DNA of 64,000 nt, taken from Nitrososphaerota archaeon. GTDB taxonomy: Archaea > Thermoproteota > Nitrososphaeria > Nitrososphaerales > UBA183. The DNA is taken from positions 21,054 to 85,053 of the forward strand of contig JAFMAU010000004.1 in NCBI GenBank assembly GCA_029784825.1, in the 5' to 3' direction. A program made the translations under genes and the position numbers. The notes under the pieces were generated by a model, which did no database searches, had not been told where the DNA came from, and was given only the letters and a program-made list of their open reading frames with translations. Shown here in pieces: positions 33,937 through 41,630 of this stretch; the first letter of the stretch is position 1, and each line of letters begins with the position of its first letter.

Positions 33937-33959
33937 TTCCTGGCATTCCTCTCTCGCCG

Positions 33960-35327
33960 TTGGCCGCGTCGCAGCAGAGGCTCTTCGGGACCAACGGGGT
34001 GAGAATCGTTCCGGGGGTCACCCACGACCTGGACTTCATCATCAACCTCAGCGAGGCCATAGGCACATACTTCGGGAGCGGAGAGGTGCTGCTGGGCCGA
34101 GACGGCCGGCTGTCCAGCCAGGCGCTCGCGAACGCAGCGGTCTCCGGGCTGATGAGTTCAGGCCGGGACGTGGCCGAAGCGGGGCTCGTCCCGACACCGG
34201 CGATGCAGTACGCCGTCAAGGCGCTGGGGTTCAGGGGCGGGGTCATGGTGACGGCCTCCCACAACCCGCCACAGTACAACGGCCTGAAGGTCTCAGGGGC
34301 TGACGGCGTCGAGATACCGCACTTGGACGAGCAGAGAATCGAGAAGATCTACTCCGACGGCTCCCAGACCAAGGCCGACTGGAAGTCGGTCGGCGTGTCG
34401 AGAAACGAGCCCTCTGTCGTAAGGACCTATCTGAACGGGATTGCTTCGAAGGTCAACGCCAAAGCCATAGCCGAAAGGAAGCTGACGGTCGTGATGGACC
34501 CCGGAAACGGGGCCCAGTCCATCGCCGCGCCGTACCTCGTGGAATCTCTGGGGTGCAAGGTGATCACCATAAACTCCGTGGTGGACGGCAACTTCCCCGG
34601 CAGGGGACCGGAGCCGACAGTCGACGGCCTGAAGGACCTCGCCAGCGCGGTGCGCTCGGCAGGGGCTGACCTAGGGGTCGCCTACGACGGGGACGGCGAC
34701 AGGTCCATCTTCTGCGACGAAGAAGGGAAGATACTGTGGGGGGACCAGAGCGGGTGCCTGATCGCGGACTTCGTCCTCAGCAAGCACCGGGGGGACACTG
34801 TGGTGACCTCGGTCGCGTCGAGCCAGGCGATCGAAGCAGTTGCGAAGAAACACGGGGCGAAGGTCCTCAGGACCAGGGTCGGAAGCCCCGAAGTCTCGCG
34901 GATGATCCTAGAAAGGAACGCAGTGTTCGGGTTCGAGGAGAACGGCGGGTGCATCTATCGCCCTCACATTCCGGTCAGGGACGGCGCGATGGCCACGGCC
35001 CTCATGCTCGAAGGCCTGGCCGGCAGGGGGATGTCGTTCTCAAAGGTCCTGTCCTTCGTCGTCCCCAGGTACCATCAGGCCAAGACCAAGGTCCAGGTCG
35101 ACCTCAGGAAGGTGGACGCCATCATGCGGGCAGTCGAGAGGCAGGCCAAAGGAGAGGTCGAACGCATCGACGGGCTCAAGGTCTGGACCGGCGAGCACTC
35201 GTGGGTCCTGGTGAGGCCCAGCGGCACCGAGCCTCTAATCCGTGTCTTCTCCGAGTCAGAGACCCAGGAGGGCGCAGACCAGCTCGTCAGCAGGTTCGCG
35301 AAGGTCGTGAAGGCAGCCTCATCTTAG
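33960..35327 (+). CDS. Phosphohexomutase (GlmM/PMM type)
   Basis: Alpha-D-phosphohexomutase interconverting sugar 6- and 1-phosphates; phosphoglucosamine mutase is most likely. The 455 residues from the TTG at 33960 begin MAASQQRLFGTNGVRI, the normal family start. Phosphoserine loop TASHNPPQYNG, metal site DGDGDR, sugar-binding GFEENGG and phosphate-binding RPSGTEPLIR are intact. An ATG at 33906 would precede the TATA element and add a segment lacking family similarity. It would feed UDP-GlcNAc for surface glycans. Confidence 0.93.
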   Translation: MAASQQRLFGTNGVRIVPGVTHDLDFIINLSEAIGTYFGSGEVLLGRDGRLSSQALANAAVSGLMSSGRDVAEAGLVPTPAMQYAVKALGFRGGVMVTASHNPPQYNGLKVSGADGVEIPHLDEQRIEKIYSDGSQTKADWKSVGVSRNEPSVVRTYLNGIASKVNAKAIAERKLTVVMDPGNGAQSIAAPYLVESLGCKVITINSVVDGNFPGRGPEPTVDGLKDLASAVRSAGADLGVAYDGDGDRSIFCDEEGKILWGDQSGCLIADFVLSKHRGDTVVTSVASSQAIEAVAKKHGAKVLRTRVGSPEVSRMILERNAVFGFEENGGCIYRPHIPVRDGAMATALMLEGLAGRGMSFSKVLSFVVPRYHQAKTKVQVDLRKVDAIMRAVERQAKGEVERIDGLKVWTGEHSWVLVRPSGTEPLIRVFSESETQEGADQLVSRFAKVVKAASS

Positions 35328-36278
35328 GTGGGTCCACCCTCCATCCTCCACGGGGGCCCTCACGCTCCCTTCGACCAGCTCCACCAGCCCGGCCCTCGAG
35401 GTCGCCTTCCCGATAGGGATCAGCTTGCCGCCGGCCCCCCTCGCAGCCCGCTGCGCCGCTCCGAACCTCTCGCCCCTCACTGTCCCGACTATCAGGTACT
35501 CCTCCCCCCCTTCGAGCACCAGCTTCTCCGGTTTGAGGCCGTTGGCAGCGGCGAACTTCTCGACTCCATCTCCCATCGGAAGCGACGTGAGCTCGAACCC
35601 CACCCTGCTCTCCTTCGCCAGGGTGTGAAGGCTCCTCGCCAGCCCGTCGCTCGAGTCCATCGCGGAAGTCAGGTAGGGAGCGAGCGCCAGCCCGACCCGA
35701 AGGCTGGGGGTCGGCCTGAGCACGGCCTTGGTCGCGGCATCCCTGAACCCCGGGCCGGCCTCTGCGGAGCCATTCAGCAACTTCAACCCGGAGGGAGGGT
35801 ACCCGAAAGGCCCGGTCACGACCAGGACGTCCCCGGGAGAAGCCCCGCTTCTCGGGACATACCGCCTGGCGAACCCAACCATGGTGCAATCGATGACCAG
35901 CTCCCTTGACTCGTTCGTGTCCCCCCCGACAAGGCGCACCTTCCACTCCCGGCTCGCGTCTCTGAAGCCAGCGGCGAGGGCGTCCACCTTACCCTGGGCG
36001 ATGTTCTTCCTCAGCCCGAGAGAGACAAGGAACGAGTCGGGCCTCACCCCTTTCGCAGCGAAGTCGCTGACGCACATGGCGACAGCCTTGCGCGCGGCCT
36101 CCCGGTATGTCATCCCCTGGGGGACGTCAGTATGCTCCACGAGCATGTCGACCTTCACCACCAGGTTCCCCTTCCCCAGCGGGACGACGGCGACGTCGTC
36201 CCCGATTCTGGCGTAGCCCCGGGGGGCCCGCCCAGCGAGGCGGGCGATGGACTCGATTACACCTAGCTCGTCAGGCGT
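35319..36278 (-). CDS. thiL: Thiamine-monophosphate kinase, ACG start
   Basis: Phosphorylates thiamine phosphate to thiamine diphosphate. The essential Mg-ATP motif RIGDDVAVV lies at about residues 24-32, then VGGDTNES and AMDSSDGLA. The first ATG/GTG in frame lies after this motif, so a start there would give a dead enzyme. Upstream, the frame is closed by TGA at 36290; the only plausible initiator between is ACG at 36278-36276, one base after the stop of the preceding mutase gene and behind an AAGGAG. From it, PDELGVIESIARLAG forms a normal ThiL N-terminus and the total is 319 residues. Confidence 0.88.
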   Translation of the reverse strand, partial: TPDELGVIESIARLAGRAPRGYARIGDDVAVVPLGKGNLVVKVDMLVEHTDVPQGMTYREAARKAVAMCVSDFAAKGVRPDSFLVSLGLRKNIAQGKVDALAAGFRDASREWKVRLVGGDTNESRELVIDCTMVGFARRYVPRSGASPGDVLVVTGPFGYPPSGLKLLNGSAEAGPGFRDAATKAVLRPTPSLRVGLALAPYLTSAMDSSDGLARSLHTLAKESRVGFELTSLPMGDGVEKFAAANGLKPEKLVLEGGEEYLIVGTVRGERFGAAQRAARGAGGKLIPIGKATSRAGLVELVEGSVRAPVEDGGWTHLR

Positions 36279-36279
36279 T

Positions 36280-37581
36280 CTACGCGCTCAGCTCCTTCAA
36301 CCTCTTCGAGAAGGTCTTGGCTATGCGGCCAGCATCTTCAGCTCTCGGTGCCTCCGCCGAGACCCTCACCACGTCTTCCGTCCCGGACGGCCTGACAAGC
36401 ACCCAGGCCCTCTTCGGGAGGGCGAGCTTGAGCCCGTCCGTCAGGTCGGCATCCTTGTACTCAGCTGCCAGCTTCCTGATCCCCTTCAGCGCCCTCGCCT
36501 TCGGGATTTCGAGCGCCACCCTCTCCTGGCTGTACGAGGGAACGGACCCGAAGAACCTCCTTCCCCTCTTCTTCAGCTCGCGCGCTATCGCGACGGCGGC
36601 TAGCATCGAGTCCCTGCAGTAGTTGAAAGAGGCGTCGATCAGCCCTCCGCTGCTCCCCTCCCCACCGAGCCTCGCCCCTATCTCGTTCATGAGCCCCACC
36701 ACGTTGGCTTCTCCGACCTTGGACCTGAACACCTTGGCGCCTGACCTCCTCGCCACGTCGTCGATCGCCTGAGTGGTGTCAGCTGACACCACGACCCTCT
36801 TCTCCCCGGTCCTCTCGAGCATCGAGGAGAGCGCAAGGGTGAGCATGAAGTCCCCGGTCCGCTTGTTCCCCTCCGAGTCGACGATGACGAGCCTGTCCCC
36901 GTCGCAGTCGAACCCCAGGCCCAGGTCGCACCCTCTCTCCTTGACGACCTTCCTCAGAAGGAGGAGGTCGTCTGCGACCGGGTCAACCTTCCTGCTAAAC
37001 ACACCATAGCTGTCGTTCATCGAAGAGACCTCGCACCCGAGCCTGCGCAGGAGAGGCACCGCGTGGGAGATTGCGGCCCCGCCGCCGAGGTCCACGGCCA
37101 CCTTCAAGCCCTCGCACGACCCTTCCCCGTACATTTCCACAAGGTCGTCGACGTAGGTCGGGCGGCCTGCGGGCTTCAGCGACCCCGGCCCGAACCCCCC
37201 GCTGCGGGTCTTCGATGCACCGAGTATCGAATCGAGCGCCGCCTTGCCTATCCCGGCTCCAGCTTCGACGAACTTGAGCCCGTTGAACTCCGGCTCGTTG
37301 TGAGAGGCCGTCACCATCACCGCCGGGAGCCGCCTCCTCCTGCTCTCCCGGAAGACTGCAGGGGTTGAGATTATCCCGTAGTCGTGCACCGTTGCGCCCT
37401 TGGAGACAATCGCAGCCGCGACTGCCCTGCAGATGGCTGGGCCTGTGCTCCTCGGGTCGCGGGCGAGAAGGAACTCGCTGGAGCCTGACTCTTTCGCGAA
37501 GTTGGACGCGAACCTGGCGACGTCCGCCAGGCTCAGGTCCGTGTTCAGCATGCCTCTTATCCCGCTAATCGAGGCGATCAA
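36280..37581 (-). CDS. Second phosphohexomutase (PMM/PGM type)
   Basis: 433-residue alpha-D-phosphohexomutase, paralogue of the gene at 33960. Motifs: SISGIRGML near the start, phosphoserine loop TASHNEPEFNG, metal site DCDGDR (Cys in place of the usual Gly), and RPSGTEDVVR. The sugar-binding loop reads GGEGSSGG rather than GFEENGG, so substrate preference may differ (glucose or mannose phosphate). Start taken at TTG 37581; an in-frame GTG at 37653 would lie upstream of the predicted transcript start. thiL follows directly. Confidence 0.88.
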   Translation of the reverse strand: MIASISGIRGMLNTDLSLADVARFASNFAKESGSSEFLLARDPRSTGPAICRAVAAAIVSKGATVHDYGIISTPAVFRESRRRRLPAVMVTASHNEPEFNGLKFVEAGAGIGKAALDSILGASKTRSGGFGPGSLKPAGRPTYVDDLVEMYGEGSCEGLKVAVDLGGGAAISHAVPLLRRLGCEVSSMNDSYGVFSRKVDPVADDLLLLRKVVKERGCDLGLGFDCDGDRLVIVDSEGNKRTGDFMLTLALSSMLERTGEKRVVVSADTTQAIDDVARRSGAKVFRSKVGEANVVGLMNEIGARLGGEGSSGGLIDASFNYCRDSMLAAVAIARELKKRGRRFFGSVPSYSQERVALEIPKARALKGIRKLAAEYKDADLTDGLKLALPKRAWVLVRPSGTEDVVRVSAEAPRAEDAGRIAKTFSKRLKELSA

Positions 37582-37689
37582 TTCGTCCGCCCGCCTTTCT
37601 CCCCTCGAGTGCAGATAAACTAGGGGTCTCCCCTCATGTGAACCAATCTTCACCGCGCCAATACTACTTTTAGAGTTCGGCTCTTTTGA

Positions 37690-38214
37690 TTGTTCAGGCG
37701 CTCTCATCTGTCAGTATTGCGGGTAAGGTCCTTCCGGGTACGCAGGAGCGCCACAGTCGGAGAGTACAAGCTGTCCGAGGTCTTCACCGGGCTGGAGTCC
37801 TCAGCGGCCCTCCTCAAGGTGTTCGGCTCTAAGACCCAGATGACCAAGGTCATGAAGCACCTCAAGCTCCGCGTAGAGCGCAACGACTCCGGCCTCTGGC
37901 TGGACAGGGACACGGGGACGGTGTGCATCGGCTCGAAGCACCTGACCACAGCGAAGAACGACTTCCTATACCTCGACGTAATCCACGTCCTTGTGCACGT
38001 CAGGCAGTTCCTCGAAGGCAAGGAGCTCTACGACCAGGCGTTCGAGTATGTGGACAGGCCGACCGAGCTGGAAGCCTACAGGACCACGGTGGCCGAGGCC
38101 AGGAAGATCGGGATGGAAGAAGACGAGATCCTGAGGTACCTCAGGATGGACGCGGCCGACGACTCCGAGCTCGGGAAGCTGATGGAGAAGATCGGGGTCA
38201 GGGTCCGGCGCTGA
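37690..38214 (+). CDS. Conserved hypothetical with HxxxH motif
   Basis: 174 residues, not recognised as a named family. The N-terminal 20 residues are very basic. A central segment has DVIHVLVHVRQFLEGKELYD (H99, H103) followed by RPTELEAY (E127, E129), an HxxxH..E layout reminiscent of zinc metallopeptidases in which the first-motif Glu is replaced. It could be a metal-binding or degenerate peptidase-like protein. TTG at 37690 lies about 27 bases after AATACTA near 37660; a later start is possible because of the basic lead. Divergent from the second phosphohexomutase. Confidence 0.55.
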   Translation: MFRRSHLSVLRVRSFRVRRSATVGEYKLSEVFTGLESSAALLKVFGSKTQMTKVMKHLKLRVERNDSGLWLDRDTGTVCIGSKHLTTAKNDFLYLDVIHVLVHVRQFLEGKELYDQAFEYVDRPTELEAYRTTVAEARKIGMEEDEILRYLRMDAADDSELGKLMEKIGVRVRR

Positions 38215-38239
38215 ATACGCGCGTTTCCCGCTGAAAACG

Positions 38240-39568
38240 TTACTTTAGCTTCTTTGACGGGATCCCCGGCTCGACCAGGTCCTTCATGTTCAGCATGCCG
38301 TCGATGTCCTTCTCGCTGTAGCCGAGCCTCTTCAGGGCGGTCCGGATGGAGACCCCCTTGGCCATCTGCTTCCCGATCTCGGTCGCCTTGTCGTACCCTA
38401 TCTTGGGGGAGACCAAGGTGATGAGCGCCGGGCTCGTCTCCGCGTACCCTCTCGCCTTGTCCTTCATGGGCACGACGTGGTCGATGACGAGCGAAGAGAG
38501 CTTGTTGAGGGCTTCCGAAAGCAGCTTCGTCTGGAGCACGACGTTGTATCCCATTAGTGGGACCCCCATGGTGAGCTCGAACTCCCCCAGCGACGCTGCG
38601 AAGGCGTTGGCCCCGTCGAGCCCTATGACCTCCGCGGCTGCAAGCAGCGAGCTCTCGACCGTCACCGGATTGGTCTTGCCCGGCATTATGCTGCTCCCGG
38701 CCACCTCCTCCTGGGTCGGGATGTCGATCTCGCCGAGAGCGGTGCGGGGACCTGAGAACATGAGGCGCAGATCCTGGCAGAGTCTGTAGAGGTCGATGCT
38801 CACGGACCTCATCGTCCCGCTGAGCGACGACATGTCAGTGAGGAGCCTCGTCGGCCTGAACTTGTTCCTGGCGCTTGTGAACCCGATGCCGGCCAGCCCG
38901 GCCACCTCCTTGGCGACCATCGCGCCGAACCTTGGGTCCGCGTTGAGCCCAGTCCCCACCGCCGTCCCCCCTATCGGAAGCTCGAGCAGGTACTCCATGG
39001 CCTGCCGCACGAGCTTCGCATCCCTTGCGAACTCTTCAGCGTAGGCCCCGAACTCCTGCCCCATGGTCACAGGGAGGGCGTCGCGGAGGTGCGTCCTTCC
39101 CGACTTGTAGACGCCCGCCGTCTTCCTCGACAGGGCGCCCAGGCTCCTGCTCATCCCTTCAAGGGCAGGCAGCAGGCTCCTGCTCACCGCCATCGCAGCC
39201 GCCACCCTGATCGCGGTCGGCCCGACGTCGTTGGACGACTGGCTCATGTTGACGTGGTCGTTGGGGTGCACCCTCTTCCCCAGAGACTTTGATGCGAGCT
39301 CCGCCAGTATCTCGTTGGCGTTCATGTTAAGGCCAGTCCCCGAGCCAGTCTGGTAGACGTCGACCAGCATGAGGGAGTCGTGGGTCCCCTTCATCAGCTC
39401 CTTCGCCTTGGACTGGATTGTCTTCGCGATCTCTTTGTCGAGGAGCCCTAGTTGCGCGTTGGATTTCGCAGTAGAGTACTTTATCGCGCCGACTGCCCAT
39501 ATCACTTCGCGGGGAAACCGCGTCCCAGTACTGAGAAAGACTCTCTTCGAGCCTTCCACGTACTTCAA
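38240..39568 (-). CDS. fumC: Fumarate hydratase class II (N-terminally short)
   Basis: Fumarase of the TCA cycle. Core motifs are present: QTGSGTGLNMNANE, VNMSQSSNDVGPTA, SGRTHLRDALPVTMGQE, and signature GSSIMPGKTNPV. The N-terminus is unusual: FumC proteins normally have about 25-30 more residues with a GAQTQRA-like turn before the first long helix, and here the upstream frame does not encode them. The TTG at 39568 begins MKYVEGSKRVFL; a TTAA core near 39601 fits its promoter. Aspartase is a less likely alternative. Confidence 0.85.
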   Translation of the reverse strand: MKYVEGSKRVFLSTGTRFPREVIWAVGAIKYSTAKSNAQLGLLDKEIAKTIQSKAKELMKGTHDSLMLVDVYQTGSGTGLNMNANEILAELASKSLGKRVHPNDHVNMSQSSNDVGPTAIRVAAAMAVSRSLLPALEGMSRSLGALSRKTAGVYKSGRTHLRDALPVTMGQEFGAYAEEFARDAKLVRQAMEYLLELPIGGTAVGTGLNADPRFGAMVAKEVAGLAGIGFTSARNKFRPTRLLTDMSSLSGTMRSVSIDLYRLCQDLRLMFSGPRTALGEIDIPTQEEVAGSSIMPGKTNPVTVESSLLAAAEVIGLDGANAFAASLGEFELTMGVPLMGYNVVLQTKLLSEALNKLSSLVIDHVVPMKDKARGYAETSPALITLVSPKIGYDKATEIGKQMAKGVSIRTALKRLGYSEKDIDGMLNMKDLVEPGIPSKKLK

Positions 39569-39627
39569 AGCGAGAGGTGCGAAAAGCAGTCTGCTCTTAA
39601 GTTCTTGGCCGAACCGGTTCGGAAAGT

Positions 39628-39975
39628 CTAGTGTCCGCCGCAGCCGCAGGCTTCGACGTGGACGTTCGGGTTCTCTATCTTGAAGCCGGTCCTCTGCAGG
39701 CTCTCCACGAAGTCGATCTTCGAGCCCCTCAGCATCTCTGCGTCAGCCTTTGCGGCCATCACCTTGAGTCCGCCCACCTCTTCGACGACGTCGCCGTTGC
39801 TCGCAGACTTCTCCAGGCTCAGGGCGTACCTCAACCCGCCGCTGCAGGCGCACCCCTGTCCCTGGTAGACCTCGATCTTCAGGAAAGAGTCGGTGGCCTT
39901 CTCCTCCTCGAGCACTTCGTCCAACTTCTGCCTCGCTAGAGGGCTGAACGTCACCAGTGGCTGCAATTTTTGCAT
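39628..39975 (-). CDS. A-type iron-sulfur carrier (IscA/ErpA-like)
   Basis: 115 residues of the HesB/IscA fold, which passes Fe-S clusters to target enzymes. It has FSPLARQKLDEVL at the start, a first Cys region GQGCACSGGLRYAL and the C-terminal pair CGCGG. The extra CAC before SGG differs from the common GGCSG. ATG at 39975. It lies directly before fumarase, which in class II form has no cluster, so the link is positional only; AcnX and Rieske proteins in this window are possible clients. Confidence 0.85.
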   Translation of the reverse strand: MQKLQPLVTFSPLARQKLDEVLEEEKATDSFLKIEVYQGQGCACSGGLRYALSLEKSASNGDVVEEVGGLKVMAAKADAEMLRGSKIDFVESLQRTGFKIENPNVHVEACGCGGH

Positions 39976-40056
39976 ACTTCGTTGAATATTGGCCCCTTTC
40001 TATTTATTCCTTTCTCGGGCAGGCTCTGGTAACTCTGCGTCGGAATCAGGTTCCTG

Positions 40057-40329
40057 TTAACCGCCGTCGGGTTGTTTTGGATAGAGTTGGTTGAACTGCC
40101 TATGGCGATACCACCACGTGAGAACGAAGAAACCTATCGCCCCGAGTATCATGACGACACCCAACGCGAGGTAGTTGTTCACATTTGGGATTGGTTTCAC
40201 CATTTGGAGCCAAATGAGAAGATAGTTGACCCCTAACGCGAACAGGATGCCGATGACTATGTAGAATACGTTGCTGATGAGGTCAAGGTCGGCCTTCTCG
40301 CGCTCGCGTTCTGGATTATCGTCAGCCAT
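40057..40329 (-). CDS. Small two-helix membrane protein
   Basis: 90 residues with a charged N-terminus (DDNPEREREKADLD), two membrane helices (about 18-42 and 52-74) and a basic/polar end. No family recognised. This stretch is visibly more A/T-rich than its neighbours, and its start overlaps a transposase remnant in another frame, so it may be a recent arrival. Confidence 0.55.
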   Translation of the reverse strand: MADDNPEREREKADLDLISNVFYIVIGILFALGVNYLLIWLQMVKPIPNVNNYLALGVVMILGAIGFFVLTWWYRHRQFNQLYPKQPDGG

Positions 40330-40448
40330 TTGTCGTCTCCCTTGACCCTGATTCCTGCGCGTTCTGCGGGGGTGTCTCCGTTTAACCCTTCGTGCGGTCG
40401 GATGAAGTTGTGACAGAGTTGGCAGCCCTTCAGATAGACTATTTGCAT
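40305..40448 (-). pseudogene. Transposase C-terminal remnant (DDE type)
   Basis: A frame reading NFIRPHEGLNGDTPAERAG then KWLTIIQNA matches the C-terminal end of IS6/IS240-like DDE transposases common in archaea. The catalytic core is missing upstream, and the downstream part is overwritten by the start of the membrane protein gene. No terminal repeats were found. It is the only clear mobile-element trace in the window. Confidence 0.7.
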
Positions 40449-40500
40449 TCAGGATCTGCAGGACTCGCTTCGAGCTCTCCGACGTGGACTGCAGCAGACG

Positions 40501-40791
40501 TCACTTATCCTCAACCTCCAGGTGGTGCATCTCGGTCCAGACGTGCCCGCAGTGCCCGCACCTGTACGAGTATTCGAAGTCCTCGGCCTCGACAGTGACC
40601 GGCACATCGACATCCAGGACCGTCGGGTTTGCCCACTGCACAGGGGAGCCAAAGAAGCCGTCGTATGACGCCTGCTTCTTGCGCACCGCCCCATTCCTGT
40701 CATCCCTTACCATCGTCTTGCCCACCAGTTTGATGTGAAACCTCTTCCCGCAGGAGGGGCAGTACCTGAAGAACGTCTCCACCTCGCTCAT
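40501..40791 (-). CDS. Zinc-ribbon protein of unknown function
   Basis: 96 residues with one CxxC near the N-terminus (YCPSCGKRF) and another near the C-terminus (YRCGHCGHVW), bracketing a beta-rich middle part. The two pairs could form one zinc ribbon with a long insertion. Start ATG 40791. No family or pathway can be named; it sits among small membrane and zinc proteins beside the transposase scar. Confidence 0.6.
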   Translation of the reverse strand: MSEVETFFRYCPSCGKRFHIKLVGKTMVRDDRNGAVRKKQASYDGFFGSPVQWANPTVLDVDVPVTVEAEDFEYSYRCGHCGHVWTEMHHLEVEDK

Positions 40792-40857
40792 GTTCTCGTT
40801 GCTTGCCGCGTTCGTATTAACGAGTATCGGGTGTCGGTCGGCTTCAGGATTGCAGGG

Positions 40858-41094
40858 TCAGTCCGAGGATGCGTGCCTGCCCCAGAGGAGAATCAGCGCC
40901 ACCATCACGCCCCCGATCACCACCGAAACGAGCGCGAGCACGGACCCTCCGGGCCCCGACCCAAACACGATCGGGAACGGGCCGATGAAGATCACCCCTC
41001 CAGCGGAAGCGCTCCCCTGCCCAGCCGACCCGGCGGCGATCAGGCCGAACCCTGCGAAGATGACCAGCAACCCCGCAGCGAGCAGCTTCTGCAC
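40858..41094 (-). CDS. DUF131-family membrane protein (copy 2)
   Basis: 78 residues with two membrane helices around the family motif GGVIFIGPFPIVFGSG (TIGR00304/DUF131, function unknown). The GTG start at 41094 overlaps the stop of copy 1 by one base (TAGTG). An in-frame upstream extension exists but covers copy 1. The tandem pair may form a hetero-oligomer. Confidence 0.75.
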   Translation of the reverse strand: MQKLLAAGLLVIFAGFGLIAAGSAGQGSASAGGVIFIGPFPIVFGSGPGGSVLALVSVVIGGVMVALILLWGRHASSD

Positions 41095-41318
41095 TACAGC
41101 ACCGCCCCGAGGAGGTAAACCAGGATCAGCACTATTGCGAGGACGATCGCGACGCTCGCCCACTTCGCGTCAGACCCGAATATCACCGGTATTGGCCCTA
41201 TCATCAACACCCCTCCCCCTTTGACCTCCGTCCTCCCTTCCCCGCCCCAGAGCATCGAAACGACGACGATTGCGAACCCGGCGATGACCAGCACCAGCCC
41301 AGCCGTGACCAGGTCCAA
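41094..41318 (-). CDS. DUF131-family membrane protein (copy 1)
   Basis: 74 residues, two membrane helices and GGGVLMIGPIPVIFGSD between them, the DUF131 signature. TTG start at 41318. Paralogous to the next gene, with which it is translationally coupled. Function unknown; the family is archaea-specific. Confidence 0.75.
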   Translation of the reverse strand: MDLVTAGLVLVIAGFAIVVVSMLWGGEGRTEVKGGGVLMIGPIPVIFGSDAKWASVAIVLAIVLILVYLLGAVL

Positions 41319-41386
41319 CTTGAAGAGCCTCCGACCCGCTTGACGCTAAAGGTTTTTGCAGGGGCGGTCGTCGCCGGCCACTATCC

Positions 41387-41554
41387 TTGGCGGAGTATCG
41401 GTGGTGCGAGAAGTGCGGGACGAGGACCGAACATGAGGCGGTGGTCGACAACCGTGACTACAATCCGCGAGGGAGAGGGCTCTACAGGTGCAAGCTATGC
41501 GGCCGGGTCAAGTCGATGCGCCATCTCCGGCCCAGTTCGGAGATCGGATATTGA
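41387..41554 (+). CDS. Small double-CxxC zinc protein
   Basis: 55 residues from TTG 41387: WCEKCGTRT near the start and YRCKLCGRVKSM later form a likely zinc ribbon; the rest is polar and Arg-rich. It is divergent from the DUF131 pair and ends 76 bases before the permease start. Short and without a recognised family, but the Cys pattern and codon use support it. Confidence 0.55.
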   Translation: MAEYRWCEKCGTRTEHEAVVDNRDYNPRGRGLYRCKLCGRVKSMRHLRPSSEIGY

Positions 41555-41599
41555 TTTTCACAGCTCACGGACAGTTTTAGGCGTCCGTGCTAAAGACAC

Positions 41600-41608
41600 C
41601 TAATATAC
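41600..41608 (+). promoter_or_regulatory. TATA element of the permease gene
   Basis: TAATATA (41601-41607) is centred 26-27 bases before ATG 41631, indicating a leaderless mRNA and favouring this start over the upstream GTG at 41610. Confidence 0.55.
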
Positions 41609-41630
41609 CGTGACGATTTTGCGATGGTCG

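Noticed and set aside
33906..33959. ATG 33906 as start of the phosphohexomutase
   Set aside because: The TATA element lies downstream of this ATG, and the added residues do not match the family.
40305..40448. Complete insertion sequence
   Set aside because: Only the C-terminal end of a transposase is recognisable, with no catalytic core, terminal inverted repeats or target duplication.
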